In this document: positions 42,100 to 50,799 of the stretch, one piece after another
Position numbering within the stretch: the stretch's first letter is position 1
How the letters are laid out: each line of letters begins with the position of its first letter
NCBI GenBank assembly: GCA_046594215.1
Contig: JBKJPX010000010.1
Span: 1-64,000, forward strand
Reading direction: 5' to 3'
DNA: 64,000 nucleotides
DNA from: Panacagrimonas sp046594215
GTDB taxonomy: Bacteria > Pseudomonadota > Gammaproteobacteria > Nevskiales > Nevskiaceae
Made by a program: the position numbers and the translations under genes
Notes under the pieces: generated by a model
Database searches by the model: none
What the model was told of the DNA's origin: nothing
Seen by the model: the letters and a program-made list of their open reading frames with translations, nothing else

Positions 42100-43108
42100 G
42101 GCCGCAAGCCATGTGCGTCCCGAGGACATCAATTTCATGGCGCGCTACGGGCGCGGCCTGATCTGCCTGACCTTGACCGCCGAGCGCTGCCGGCAGCTTC
42201 GTCTGCCGCCGATGGTCGCGCAGGAAGGCGACGTGCATCGCACGGCGTTCACGGTCTCGATCGAGGCGGCCGAGGGCGTCACGACCGGCATCTCCGCGTT
42301 CGATCGTTCGCACACGATCCGTGCCGCGGTGAAGCCCGACGCGCGGCCCACCGATCTCGTACAGCCTGGCCACATCTTTCCGCTCAGCGCGCAGCCGGGT
42401 GGCGTGCTCGCGCGAGCCGGCCACACCGAGGCCGGGTGCGATCTCGCGCGCCTCGCAGGTCTCGAGCCGGCATCGGTCATCGTCGAGATCCTCAACGAGG
42501 ACGGCACGATGGCCCGTCGTCCCGACCTCGAGAAGTTCGCGCGAGAGCACGGACTGAAGATCGGCACGATCGCGGACTTGATCCGCTATCGCCTCGACAA
42601 CGAGCACAGCATCGAGCGCGTCGCCGAAACCCGGATCCAGACCGAGTACGGCGAGTTTCACCTACTCACCTACCAGGATGCGGTGGACAGCACCGTGCAC
42701 CTGGCCCTGGTCAAGGGACAGGTCGATCCAAACAAGCCCACGCTCGTGCGCGTGCACCTGCGCAACACGCTGGCCGACATGATCGGCGCAGAGTCCGAGC
42801 ACTTCGGATGGCCGCTCAAGCGCGCGATGAAGCGGGTGGCCGACGAAGGCACCGGCGTGATCGTGGTGCTGCGCAAGTCCGAGGCTTCGCGCGAGCTGGT
42901 CCAGCAGATCATCAACCTCAACCGCTCCCAGCCGATCTCGCAGGAAGAGAATCCGTCCGATCCAAAGGTGCTGCGCACCTACGGCATCGGCGCCCAGATC
43001 CTGTTCGACCTGGGCGTGCGGCGCATGCGCGTGCTGTCGGCGCCCAAGCGGCTGCAAGGTATCTCGGGCTTCGGCCTCGAAGTGGTCGAATACGTTCCCT
43101 GCGATTGA
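41951..43108 (+). CDS. ribBA: 3,4-dihydroxy-2-butanone 4-phosphate synthase with degenerate GTP cyclohydrolase II-like domain
   Basis: The N-terminal part (to about residue 205) is a complete DHBP synthase, which makes the four-carbon unit of riboflavin. It shows MDDEDRENEGDLIMAASHV with the metal-binding Glu, RYGRGLICLTL, DRSHTIRAAV and RAGHTEAGCDLARLAGL. The C-terminal part is RibA-like (TEYGEFHLLTYQ, KVLRTYGIGAQILFDLGVRR), but the zinc-binding Cys motif of true GTP cyclohydrolase II is absent, so it probably lacks that activity. Such RibB-RibA-like fusions are known in proteobacteria, with the working RibA elsewhere. Its ATG overlaps the stop of the truncated copy. Confidence 0.93.
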   Translation: MSKVTSISKSTEEGQKGLNYISDIVADIKAGKMVVMMDDEDRENEGDLIMAASHVRPEDINFMARYGRGLICLTLTAERCRQLRLPPMVAQEGDVHRTAFTVSIEAAEGVTTGISAFDRSHTIRAAVKPDARPTDLVQPGHIFPLSAQPGGVLARAGHTEAGCDLARLAGLEPASVIVEILNEDGTMARRPDLEKFAREHGLKIGTIADLIRYRLDNEHSIERVAETRIQTEYGEFHLLTYQDAVDSTVHLALVKGQVDPNKPTLVRVHLRNTLADMIGAESEHFGWPLKRAMKRVADEGTGVIVVLRKSEASRELVQQIINLNRSQPISQEENPSDPKVLRTYGIGAQILFDLGVRRMRVLSAPKRLQGISGFGLEVVEYVPCD

Positions 43109-43114
43109 GCTTTC

Positions 43115-43606
43115 ATGCCTGACGTCAAATCCGGTTTCGCCGCTCCTATCGCCCCTGCCGCTGGGGAATTCACCGCTACTCGCGTTGCGCTGCTCGCCAC
43201 GCGCTGGAACGTCGAAGTCCTCGATGCGCTGCTTGCCGGCGCACGCCGCGCGCTGAAGGTCTGGGATGTGCGCGATGCGCACGTCGCCGAATTCCGCGCG
43301 CCCGGGGCGTACGAACTTCCGCTGGCGGCACAGGCGCTGCTGAACGGCGGAAAGTTCGACGCGGTGATCGCGCTCGGCGCCGTGATCCGTGGCGACACCC
43401 CGCACTTCGAGTACGTGGCGGGCGAATGCGCGCGGGGCCTGATGGATGTGCAGCTGAAGACGGGCAAGCCGGTGGCGTTCGGCGTGCTCACCGTGAACAC
43501 CCCGGAGCAGGCGACCGCGCGCTGCGGCCCCGGCGACGACAACAAGGGGTACGAGGCCGTGTGCGCGGCTCTGGACATGATCCGTTTGATCAGGGCGGCC
43601 TCGTGA
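43115..43606 (+). CDS. ribH: 6,7-dimethyl-8-ribityllumazine synthase
   Basis: Lumazine synthase joins the products of the RibD and RibB branches. The 163-residue protein has the family pattern: VALLATRWNVEVLDALLAGA, the substrate stretch FRAPGAYELPLAAQALL, and ALGAVIRGDTPHFEYVAGEC with the catalytic His in TPHFEYV. It lies 6 bp after ribBA. The N-terminal 20 residues are Ala/Pro-rich and variable. It probably assembles as an icosahedral 60-mer or smaller form; this is from family knowledge. Confidence 0.96.
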   Translation: MPDVKSGFAAPIAPAAGEFTATRVALLATRWNVEVLDALLAGARRALKVWDVRDAHVAEFRAPGAYELPLAAQALLNGGKFDAVIALGAVIRGDTPHFEYVAGECARGLMDVQLKTGKPVAFGVLTVNTPEQATARCGPGDDNKGYEAVCAALDMIRLIRAAS

Positions 43607-43739
43607 GCTGCGGACGAGAGACTCGCGCGCGTGCGCCTGGGATCGGCCCCACGGGGAACGAGGCGCGCGGGCGACGGCTTGTGGTGGGTCGCGGCACTAC
43701 GCGTGCGGCGGCTTCCTCGTGACGGGCGAGGCGCCTCCC

Positions 43740-44162
43740 ATGAGCCGGCGCGGCCTGTCGCGCCGCCTGACGGTGCAGGCGCTCTACCAGTGGCTGGTCA
43801 ACGAGACGCTGCCCGAGACGCTGCTCAAGCAGTTCCGTGACCAGGAAGAGGGGCTCGGACGCGCCGACCCGGCCTACTTCGAAGAGCTGCTCAAGGGCAC
43901 CGTCGAAGATGCGGCGACGCTCACGATGGCGCTCGTGCCGCATCTCGATCGACCGCTCAACCAGCTCGACCCTGTGGAGCACGCGATCCTGCTGCTCGGT
44001 GCCTACGAGATGGCGAGCAAGCCCGAAGTACCGTGGAAGGTAGTGGTGAACGAGTCCGTGAACCTCGCCAAGATGTTTGGCGCCGAGGACGGCTACAAGT
44101 TCGTCAACGGCGTCCTCGACAAGCTCGCGCGCATCTCGCGTGCGGCGGAGATGGGCGGCTAG
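43740..44162 (+). CDS. nusB: Transcription antitermination factor NusB
   Basis: NusB with S10 binds boxA RNA in rRNA leaders. The 140 residues from the ATG at 43740 begin MSRRGLSRRLTVQALYQWLV, the family start, and carry PLDPVEHAILLLGAYE-like (LNQLDPVEHAILLLGAYEMA) and PWKVVVNESVNLAKMFGAED. A GTG at 43719 is an alternative start. The ribH-nusB pair is conserved in many bacteria, though here 133 bp separate them. Confidence 0.95.
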   Translation: MSRRGLSRRLTVQALYQWLVNETLPETLLKQFRDQEEGLGRADPAYFEELLKGTVEDAATLTMALVPHLDRPLNQLDPVEHAILLLGAYEMASKPEVPWKVVVNESVNLAKMFGAEDGYKFVNGVLDKLARISRAAEMGG

Positions 44163-44212
44163 GCCTGGCAGGGGCGCACACGCCGGCCTTCGACATTCTC
44201 ATCGGAGTCCGG

Positions 44213-45151
44213 GTGGACGAATTCCAGCTGATCCAGCGTTATTTCGCGTCCCTGACCCCGAGCACCGCGGACGTGCACATCGGGATCGGAGACGACGCCG
44301 CGCTGCTCGCCGTCGCGGTTGGGCAGGAGCTCGCAGTCACCACGGACACGCTGGTCGCTGGCCGTCACTACCCGGTCGACACGGCGCCCTACGACGTGGG
44401 CTGGAAGTCGCTCGCGGTGAACCTGTCCGACTTGGCTGCCATGGGCGCGCGGCCCCGTTGGTTCACGCTCGCCCTCACCCTCGAGCTTGCGGACGAAGCC
44501 TGGGTCGCCGAATTCGCGCGCGGCCTGCGCGACCTCGCTGCACGGCATGCGGTGGCGCTGGTGGGCGGCGACACCACGCGGGGGCCGCAGAGCATCACGA
44601 TCACCGCGATGGGGGAGGTTCCCCACGCCCAGGCCCTGCGCCGAACAGGTGCTCGTCCCGGCGACGTCGTCTGCGTCACGGGCACGCTGGGCGACGCTGC
44701 GCTTGCCCTGGCTCTCGAACCGGGTCGCGCCCCAGCGTCGTTGCGCGAGCGCCTCGATCGTCCGCAGCCGCGCGTCACGGCTGGCCTGAGACTGCGCGGC
44801 TTGGCCACCGCCGCCATCGACCTTTCCGACGGCCTGGCCGGCGACCTGGGCCACGTGCTTCGCGTCAGTGGGGGCGGTGCGCGCATCGACGCGGCATTGT
44901 TGCCGGCGTCGCCGGATTTTCTGGGGAACCTGCGTCCGGGCGATTCGCGCCTGGCGCTTCAGGCACAGGGCGGCGACGACTACGAGCTCTGTATCTGTCT
45001 TCCGCTGGCGGCGCTGGAAGGCGCCCGCGCGAGTCTCGACGTTCCGCTGACGGCCATTGGCCGGATCACGGCCGAGCCCGGACTGCGCTTCGTCGATGCC
45101 TCAGGCGCTACCATTACGGTCCCGCCTCACGGTTACCGGCACTTCGAGTGA
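44213..45151 (+). CDS. thiL: Thiamine-monophosphate kinase
   Basis: ThiL makes thiamine diphosphate from thiamine phosphate. The 312 residues from the GTG at 44213 begin VDEFQLIQRYFASLTPSTAD. They contain the metal-binding IGIGDDAALL, TTDTLVAGRHY, GWKSLAVNLSDLAAMGARPR, VGGDTTRGPQSITITAMGEV and IDLSDGLAGDLGHVL, as in AIR synthase-type kinases. The preceding open frame is not related to the family. Its stop overlaps the pgpA start (GTGA). Confidence 0.96.
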   Translation: MDEFQLIQRYFASLTPSTADVHIGIGDDAALLAVAVGQELAVTTDTLVAGRHYPVDTAPYDVGWKSLAVNLSDLAAMGARPRWFTLALTLELADEAWVAEFARGLRDLAARHAVALVGGDTTRGPQSITITAMGEVPHAQALRRTGARPGDVVCVTGTLGDAALALALEPGRAPASLRERLDRPQPRVTAGLRLRGLATAAIDLSDGLAGDLGHVLRVSGGGARIDAALLPASPDFLGNLRPGDSRLALQAQGGDDYELCICLPLAALEGARASLDVPLTAIGRITAEPGLRFVDASGATITVPPHGYRHFE

Positions 45152-45669
45152 AGCCAGGCAGTCGAGACATTCCGCGTCCACCCGCGCGCCTCATTCTGAG
45201 CACTCCGGAGCACTTCATCGCGTTCGGATTCGGTGCGGGGCTGGCGCCGACGGCGCCGGGCACGGTCGGCACGCTGGTCGGGATCCCGTTCTTCTTCGCG
45301 CTGTTCTGGTTGCCCTGGCCTGTCTACGCTGCGGTCACGGCCCTGCTGTTCGTGTTCGGCTGCTGGGTCTGTGGCGCCAGTTCGCGGCTGCTGCAGGTGC
45401 ACGACTACCCGGGCTTTGTCTTCGACGAGATCGTGGGTTTCCTGGTTGCCTGCATTCCGCTGCTGCCCGGCCTGGATGGACCGACCTGGCATCTCGCGTT
45501 TGGCCTGCTCGCCGCGTTCGCGTTGTTCCGCCTGTTCGACATCCTCAAACCATGGCCGATCCGCCTGCTGGACCGGCATGTACGGGGCGGACTCGGGATC
45601 ATGATCGACGACGCCGTTGCCGGCGGAGCCGCCGCGGGATGTCTCTGGGGTCTGGGTCTGCTGGGTTGA
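45148..45669 (+). CDS. pgpA: Phosphatidylglycerophosphatase A
   Basis: PgpA dephosphorylates phosphatidylglycerol phosphate in the inner membrane. The 173 residues from the GTG at 45148 contain FGFGAGLAPTAPGTVGTLVG near the start, HDYPGFVFDEIVGFLVACIP with acidic residues of the active site, and FRLFDILKPWPIRLLDRHVR followed by GIMIDDAVAGG. Four hydrophobic segments are visible. It overlaps thiL by 4 bp; the carbonic anhydrase gene follows 7 bp later. The thiL-pgpA pair is widely conserved. Confidence 0.95.
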   Translation: MKPGSRDIPRPPARLILSTPEHFIAFGFGAGLAPTAPGTVGTLVGIPFFFALFWLPWPVYAAVTALLFVFGCWVCGASSRLLQVHDYPGFVFDEIVGFLVACIPLLPGLDGPTWHLAFGLLAAFALFRLFDILKPWPIRLLDRHVRGGLGIMIDDAVAGGAAAGCLWGLGLLG

Positions 45670-45676
45670 GACGCGT

Positions 45677-46378
45677 ATGGACGACATGAAAAAGCTGCTG
45701 GAGAACAACGCGCGCTGGGCCAAGTCGATGGTCGATCGCGATTCCGAGTTCTTCAAGCGTCTGGAGCGGCAGCAGCAACCGGAGTTCCTGTGGATCGGCT
45801 GTTCGGACTCCCGCGTGCCGGCCAACGAGATTCTGGGCATGGCCCCCGGCGAAGTGTTCGTACATCGCAACGTCGCCAACGTCGTGGCGCATTCGGACAT
45901 CAACTGCCAGTCGGTCATCCAGTTCGCGGTGGACCGCTTGAAGGTCCGGCACATCATGGTGGTCGGGCATTACGGCTGCAGCGGCGTGCACGCGGCGATG
46001 GACCGCTCGCGCTCGGCCGGCGTCGTGGACTACTGGCTGGGCCACGTGCGCGACGTCATCAGCGTGCACCAGCACCTCATCGATGCGGAGCCCACCGAGC
46101 GCCGTCAGGAATCCTTGCTCGGCGAACTCAACGTGCTCGAGCAGGCCCTGAACGTCTGCTCCAGCGCCGCGGTGCTCGACGCCTGGGGTCGCGGCCAGGA
46201 GTTGAGCGTGCACGGCTGGATCTACCGGCTTGGCGACGGCCTGCTCCGGCACCTGGACCTGTCGGTTCACGGTCCCTGCGACCTGGCGGAACTGCGCACG
46301 CGCAGCGTCAGCATGATTCTGGCGGAGCGTGCCCGCTACTCGGCGAAGCTGCGCGGCGAAATGCCCGGCCCGACCTGA
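45677..46378 (+). CDS. can: Beta-class carbonic anhydrase
   Basis: The enzyme interconverts CO2 and bicarbonate. The zinc ligands are Cys42 with Asp44 in WIGCSDSRVPANEILG and His98 with Cys101 in VVGHYGCSGVHAAM. The 233 residues from the ATG at 45677 otherwise follow the Can/YadF pattern (VFVHRNVANVVAHSDINCQS). It ends the long glyA-led run. A promoter-like AT-rich region with an inverted repeat follows before the ETF genes. Confidence 0.94.
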   Translation: MDDMKKLLENNARWAKSMVDRDSEFFKRLERQQQPEFLWIGCSDSRVPANEILGMAPGEVFVHRNVANVVAHSDINCQSVIQFAVDRLKVRHIMVVGHYGCSGVHAAMDRSRSAGVVDYWLGHVRDVISVHQHLIDAEPTERRQESLLGELNVLEQALNVCSSAAVLDAWGRGQELSVHGWIYRLGDGLLRHLDLSVHGPCDLAELRTRSVSMILAERARYSAKLRGEMPGPT

Positions 46379-46443
46379 GTGCGCGGCCGCAGGGGCCGTC
46401 GCTTCGGTGCGTTGCGAGGTTTAAAATGGCGCGCTGCCGCAAG

Positions 46444-46461
46444 TAGTATGGTTCAATACTA
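46444..46461. promoter_or_regulatory. Perfect inverted repeat TAGTAT-N6-ATACTA upstream of the ETF genes
   Basis: The 6-bp arms are exact complements 6 bases apart, within an AT-rich block that stands out in this GC-rich sequence. It lies 31 bp before the ETF-QO ATG. The size and placing fit an operator for a dimeric repressor, such as a TetR- or GntR-type regulator of fatty-acid oxidation. The regulator is not in the window, and no sure -35/-10 pair could be assigned. Confidence 0.5.
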
Positions 46462-46492
46462 ATTATCTTTTTCTCATCCGGGCAAGCCAAAG

Positions 46493-48151
46493 ATGCAGAT
46501 CGAACGCGACGTGATGGAGTACGACGTGGTCATCGTCGGCGGTGGACCCGCCGGCCTTTCGGCCGCGTGCCGCCTCAAGCAGAGAGCTGCCGAGACGGGC
46601 AAGGAAATCAGCGTCTGCCTCGTCGAGAAGGGCTCCGAGATCGGCGCGCACATCCTGTCGGGCGCGGTGTTCGAGCCGCGTGCGCTGACCGAACTCTTTC
46701 CGGACTGGAAAGAGAAGGGCGCGCCGCTGAACGTGCCCGTCATCGGTGACGACGTGTATTTCTTTCTGAGCCAGACGTCGGCGGTGAAGATGCCGAACGT
46801 CTTCGTGCCCAAGACGATGCACAACGAAGGCAACTACATCATCTCGCTGGGCAATCTCTGCAAGTGGCTCGGCCAGCAGGCCGAAGCGCTGGGTGTCGAG
46901 ATCTACCCCGGCTTCGCGGCGCAAGAAATCCTGACCGACGAGCAAGGCATCGTGCGCGGCATCCAGGTGGGCGACATGGGCATCAGCCATGACGGCACGC
47001 CCCGCGAAGGCGACTTCACGCCAGGAATGGAACTGCGTGCGAAGTACACGCTGTTTGCCGAAGGCTGCCGCGGGCACCTGGGCAAGCGTCTTATCGAGCG
47101 CTACAAGCTTGCCGAAAAGGCGGACCCACAGCACTACGCGATCGGTCTGAAGGAAATCTGGACGATCGATCCGTCCAAGCACAAGCCGGGCCTCGTCGTG
47201 CACGGCGCCGGCTGGCCGCTCGACAACGCGAATCCGGGCGGCTCGTTCCTCTACCATTTCGAGGACAACCAGGTTCTCGTGGGCCTGATCGTCGACCTGT
47301 CCTACTCCAATCCGCACCTGTCGCCGTTCGACGAGTTCCAGCGCTTCAAGCACCACCCGGTGGTGAAGCAGTACCTCGAAGGCGGCGCACGCGTGAGCTA
47401 TGGCGCGCGCGCCATCTGCAAGGGCGGGTTCAACTCGCTGCCGAAGATGATCTTCCCGGGCGGCGCGCTGATCGGCTGCGACCTGGGCACGATGAACTTC
47501 GCCAAGATCAAGGGCAGCCACACCGCGATGAAGTCCGGGATGATCGCGGCCGAAGCGGCGGCCGAGGCACTGTTCGCGGGTTCCGAAGGCGGCACCGAAC
47601 TCGAGGCGTTCCCGATCAAGTTCAAGGAGAGCTGGCTCTGGGAAGAGCTGTACCAGAGCCGCAATTTCGGTGTGTGGCTGCACAAGTTCGGCGCCATCGT
47701 TGGCGGCGGCATCAACTACATCGAGCAGAACTGGCTCGGCGGCAAGGCTCCGTGGACGGTGCATGACCTCAAGCCCGACCACCTGACGCTGAAGCTGGCT
47801 TCGGAATCCCCGAAGATCGCCTACCCGAAACCCGACGGAAAGCTGAGCTTCGACAAGCTCTCGTCAGTCTTCGTCAGCAGCACCAATCACGCCGAAGATC
47901 AGCCGGTGCACCTGAAGCTGACCGATCCGAGCATCCCGATCGCGAAGAACCTGCCGCTGTACGACGAGCCCGCGCAACGCTACTGCCCGGCCGGCGTGTA
48001 CGAGGTGGTGGGCGAGGGCGACGCCAAGCGCTTCCAGATCAACGCGCAGAACTGCGTGCACTGCAAGACCTGCGACATCAAGGATCCGGCGCAGAACATC
48101 ACGTGGGTTGCGCCCGAAGGATCGGGCGGTCCGAATTACGCGAACATGTGA
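46493..48151 (+). CDS. Electron-transfer flavoprotein:ubiquinone oxidoreductase
   Basis: ETF-QO passes electrons from reduced ETF to ubiquinone at the inner membrane, linking acyl-CoA dehydrogenases to respiration. The 552-residue protein has the FAD motif DVVIVGGGPAGLSAACRLK, YKLAEKADPQHYAIGLKEIW, the ubiquinone/membrane-associated central part, and a C-terminal 4Fe-4S site with CPAGVYEVV and NAQNCVHCKTCDIKDPAQNI. It is complete. It precedes etfB and etfA, and the three are probably co-regulated from the operator-like site. Confidence 0.96.
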   Translation: MQIERDVMEYDVVIVGGGPAGLSAACRLKQRAAETGKEISVCLVEKGSEIGAHILSGAVFEPRALTELFPDWKEKGAPLNVPVIGDDVYFFLSQTSAVKMPNVFVPKTMHNEGNYIISLGNLCKWLGQQAEALGVEIYPGFAAQEILTDEQGIVRGIQVGDMGISHDGTPREGDFTPGMELRAKYTLFAEGCRGHLGKRLIERYKLAEKADPQHYAIGLKEIWTIDPSKHKPGLVVHGAGWPLDNANPGGSFLYHFEDNQVLVGLIVDLSYSNPHLSPFDEFQRFKHHPVVKQYLEGGARVSYGARAICKGGFNSLPKMIFPGGALIGCDLGTMNFAKIKGSHTAMKSGMIAAEAAAEALFAGSEGGTELEAFPIKFKESWLWEELYQSRNFGVWLHKFGAIVGGGINYIEQNWLGGKAPWTVHDLKPDHLTLKLASESPKIAYPKPDGKLSFDKLSSVFVSSTNHAEDQPVHLKLTDPSIPIAKNLPLYDEPAQRYCPAGVYEVVGEGDAKRFQINAQNCVHCKTCDIKDPAQNITWVAPEGSGGPNYANM

Positions 48152-48215
48152 CGCATCGGCGTCGAGCGGTTTTCAAGCGGGATCAATCTTCAGCTACGAG
48201 AAACGAGAACAAACA

Positions 48216-48962
48216 ATGAAAGCATTGGTGAGCGTGAAGCGAGCGGTGGATTACAACGTCCGCATCCAGGTCAAGCCCGACGGCTCCGGCGTCGTGACCG
48301 AAGGCGTGAAGCATTCGATGAACCCGTTCGACGAGATCGCGATGGAAGAAGCGGTCCGTCTGAAGGAGAAGGGCAAGATCACCGAGATCATCGCGATCAC
48401 GGTCGGCGGCCAGAAGAACGAAGAGACGTTGCGGTCGGCGCTCGCCTTTGGCGCCGATCGCGCCATCCACATCAAGGAAGAGGGCGAGATCCAGCCGCTG
48501 ACCGCCGCCAAGGCCCTGGCCGCTGCATTCAAGAAGGAAGGCGCGCAGGTGTTCCTCGCGGGCAAGCAGGCGATCGACGACGACGCCAACCAGACCGGCC
48601 AGATGGTGGCCTCGCTGCTCGACCTGCCGCAGGCGACCTTCGCCTCCAAGGTTGAGCTCGACGGCAACAAGGCGACGGTCACGCGCGAAGTCGATGCCGG
48701 TCTCGAGACGCTGGAAGTGGACCTTCCCGCGGTGATCACCGCCGACCTACGCCTCAACGAGCCGCGCTATCTCAAGCTGCCGGACATCATGAAGGCCAAG
48801 AAGAAGCCGATCGACGTGCAGAGCTTCTCTTCCCTGGGCGTCACGCCCGGCGCCGGACTCAAGACCACCAAGACCTCCGCGCCGCCGAAGCGCTCGAAGG
48901 GCATCGTGGTCAAGACCGTCGATGAACTCGTCGCCGCACTCAAGGGCAAGGGCCTGATTTAA
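48216..48962 (+). CDS. etfB: Electron-transfer flavoprotein beta subunit
   Basis: This small subunit of the ETF heterodimer binds AMP structurally and contacts dehydrogenases. The 248 residues from the ATG at 48216 begin MKALVSVKRAVDYNVRIQVK. They carry SMNPFDEIAMEEAVRLKEKG, LAGKQAIDDDANQTGQMVAS and the recognition-loop region RYLKLPDIMKAKKKPIDVQ. An upstream open frame overlapping ETF-QO is not part of it. The etfA gene follows 29 bp later. Confidence 0.97.
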   Translation: MKALVSVKRAVDYNVRIQVKPDGSGVVTEGVKHSMNPFDEIAMEEAVRLKEKGKITEIIAITVGGQKNEETLRSALAFGADRAIHIKEEGEIQPLTAAKALAAAFKKEGAQVFLAGKQAIDDDANQTGQMVASLLDLPQATFASKVELDGNKATVTREVDAGLETLEVDLPAVITADLRLNEPRYLKLPDIMKAKKKPIDVQSFSSLGVTPGAGLKTTKTSAPPKRSKGIVVKTVDELVAALKGKGLI

Positions 48963-48991
48963 GCGTCCGCTCTCAACAGGAATTCGAAATC

Positions 48992-49927
48992 ATGTCCAAA
49001 GTTCTCGTCATTGCGCAGCACGCCGACGGCAAGCTCAGCGCTGCCGTCTCCAAGACCGTTTCAGCAGCCGTCGCCATCGGCGGTGAAGTGCACGTCGCCG
49101 TGTTCGCCGTCGACGGCGCTGTCGTCGGCGCCGATGCCGCGAAGATCGCTGGCGTCACCAAGGTCCTCACGGTCAACAACCCTGTCAACGATCACCTGAT
49201 GTCCGCGGTGCTGGCGCCGCAGATCGTCGAACTCGCCCAGGGCTACAGCCACGTGCTGTTCCCGGGTACCACCTTCGGCAAGGACCTCGCCCCGCGCGTG
49301 GCCGCCAAGCTCGACGTGCAGCAGGTCAGCGACATCATGGCGGTCAACTCGCCGACCTCGTTCGATCGTCCGATCTACGCCGGCAACGCGATCACCACGG
49401 TCGAAGCCCCGGCCAGCCCGCTGATCCTCGGCACCGTGCGCCTGGCCTCGTTCCAGGCCGCGGCGCAGGGCGGTAGCGCCCCGGTGGAAGCTGCGACGGT
49501 GTCGGCGAAGATCCCGACGCACACGCGCTTCGTGAAGCTCGAGGCGCAGAAGTCGGATCGTCCCGAGTTGCAGTCGGCGAACCGCGTCGTGTCGGGCGGT
49601 CGCGCGCTGGCCAGCAGCGACAACTTCAAGATCATCTACGACCTTGCCGACAAGCTCCGCGCCGGCGTTGGCGCTTCGCGCGCCGCAGTCGACTCGGGCT
49701 ACGTTCCCAACGACATGCAGGTGGGCCAGACCGGCAAGATCATCGCGCCGGAGCTGTACATCGCCATCGGCATCTCGGGTGCGATCCAGCATCTGGCGGG
49801 CATCAAGGACGCGCGCACGATCGTGGCGATCAACAAGGACAGCGAAGCGCCGATCTTCGAGATCGCCGACTTCGGCATCGTGGGCGATCTGTTCCAGATT
49901 GTGCCGGAGCTGACCAGCAAGGTCTGA
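48992..49927 (+). CDS. etfA: Electron-transfer flavoprotein alpha subunit
   Basis: This large subunit carries FAD. The 311-residue protein begins MSKVLVIAQHADGKLSAAVS. The C-terminal FAD-binding domain is clear: VVSGGRALASSDNFKIIYDL, DSGYVPNDMQVGQTGKIIAP and ELYIAIGISGAIQHLAGIKD, with a terminal IADFGIVGDLFQIVPEL. It closes the ETF operon and is followed by a terminator-like hairpin. Confidence 0.97.
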   Translation: MSKVLVIAQHADGKLSAAVSKTVSAAVAIGGEVHVAVFAVDGAVVGADAAKIAGVTKVLTVNNPVNDHLMSAVLAPQIVELAQGYSHVLFPGTTFGKDLAPRVAAKLDVQQVSDIMAVNSPTSFDRPIYAGNAITTVEAPASPLILGTVRLASFQAAAQGGSAPVEAATVSAKIPTHTRFVKLEAQKSDRPELQSANRVVSGGRALASSDNFKIIYDLADKLRAGVGASRAAVDSGYVPNDMQVGQTGKIIAPELYIAIGISGAIQHLAGIKDARTIVAINKDSEAPIFEIADFGIVGDLFQIVPELTSKV

Positions 49928-49959
49928 GCCGGTGAGCTGAATCGAAGTCGCAGCAGGAT

Positions 49960-49990
49960 AAGGCGGGGAAACCGGCCTTTTTCTTTTAAG
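49960..49990 (+). terminator. Probable terminator of the ETF operon
   Basis: AAGGC-GG/CC-GGCCTT arms (with one unpaired C) close a GGAAA loop from 49960 to 49977 and are followed by TTTTTCTTTT at 49978-49987. It lies 33 bp after the etfA stop and overlaps the end of the convergent TIGR03084 gene. Confidence 0.7.
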
Positions 49991-50786
49991 TCCTGCCCGT
50001 GCGCACGCCCGGCCCGGGCGGATCTTCTGGCGGCCCGGCAAAACACTGTGCGATCGCCATCCAGCGTTGCGCCGAGTCGCCCAGGTAGCGCAGCGCGGTA
50101 TCCGCGACGTTCCGGTTCTGCGTCACGACGTGGCAGAACTCGCTGGCGAGGCCCTCGACACGATGCTCGTTCGAGGGCTCGTTCCATTCCCAGGTCGCGC
50201 CTGAGGGCGCGACGAGCCGCACGTACGGCGCGGGCTCGGGTGGCTTCTGCCCGCGATTCCGGAAGCAGAAATCGTAGGTGCGAACACCCAGTGTCGCGAT
50301 GGACTGCAGGCTGTCGGTGTAGACGCGCTTGCTTCCGATCAGGTCGTAGATGTCCTGCCCGTGCGCCCAGGTCTCCATGTAGCGCGCGGTCGTGAACATG
50401 CGCGCGCCCATTTCCGGGCCGAACCACGCGAGCCTCGCTTTCGGGTCCGTCTGCACGAGTTCCGCACACAGCGCATCCAGGCAGGTCGACCAGGCTTCGA
50501 GCAGCGCCGTGCCGTCGAGGCCGGCGAAGCGCTCGCGCGTGAAGTCGCGCAGCGCCACCTGCTTCTGCATCGCTGCGAACACCGGCGCGATCGCGACCTT
50601 GAAGTCGGCCGGGGAGCGGAGCGAGGCGCGCGCCCACAAGTCGGACAGGTGCAGATGCGCGATGACGTCCCAGGGCGTCCAGTTCTTGAACGGCGTAGAG
50701 CGCTGCCAGTCGCCCGGCTCAAGCGTCCTCAGCAACGCCGTCAGCGAAGCGCATTCCGCGCGCAGATCGACCGCCTCCTGGAACAC
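49986..50786 (-). CDS. TIGR03084-like protein with a mycothiol-type maleylpyruvate isomerase N-terminal (DinB-like) domain
   Basis: The 266-residue protein begins MFQEAVDLRAECASLTALLR and carries the four-helix DinB/MDMPI pattern with candidate metal ligands in WDVIAHLHLSDLWARASL and YMETWAHGQDIYDLIG. The family is metal-binding, of unknown reaction. It follows the enoyl-CoA hydratase gene by 13 bp in the same direction, so both are probably transcribed together. This points to a link with acyl-CoA or aromatic-acid breakdown. The C-terminal part (from about 170) is beta-rich and ends in a Pro/Gly-rich tail. Confidence 0.75.
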   Translation of the reverse strand: MFQEAVDLRAECASLTALLRTLEPGDWQRSTPFKNWTPWDVIAHLHLSDLWARASLRSPADFKVAIAPVFAAMQKQVALRDFTRERFAGLDGTALLEAWSTCLDALCAELVQTDPKARLAWFGPEMGARMFTTARYMETWAHGQDIYDLIGSKRVYTDSLQSIATLGVRTYDFCFRNRGQKPPEPAPYVRLVAPSGATWEWNEPSNEHRVEGLASEFCHVVTQNRNVADTALRYLGDSAQRWMAIAQCFAGPPEDPPGPGVRTGRT

Positions 50787-50799
50787 GGAGCGGCCCGCC

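Noticed and set aside
44033..45147. Upstream extensions of thiL and pgpA
   Set aside because: Both are out-of-frame readings of nusB and thiL. GTG starts at 44213 and 45148 match the family N-termini.
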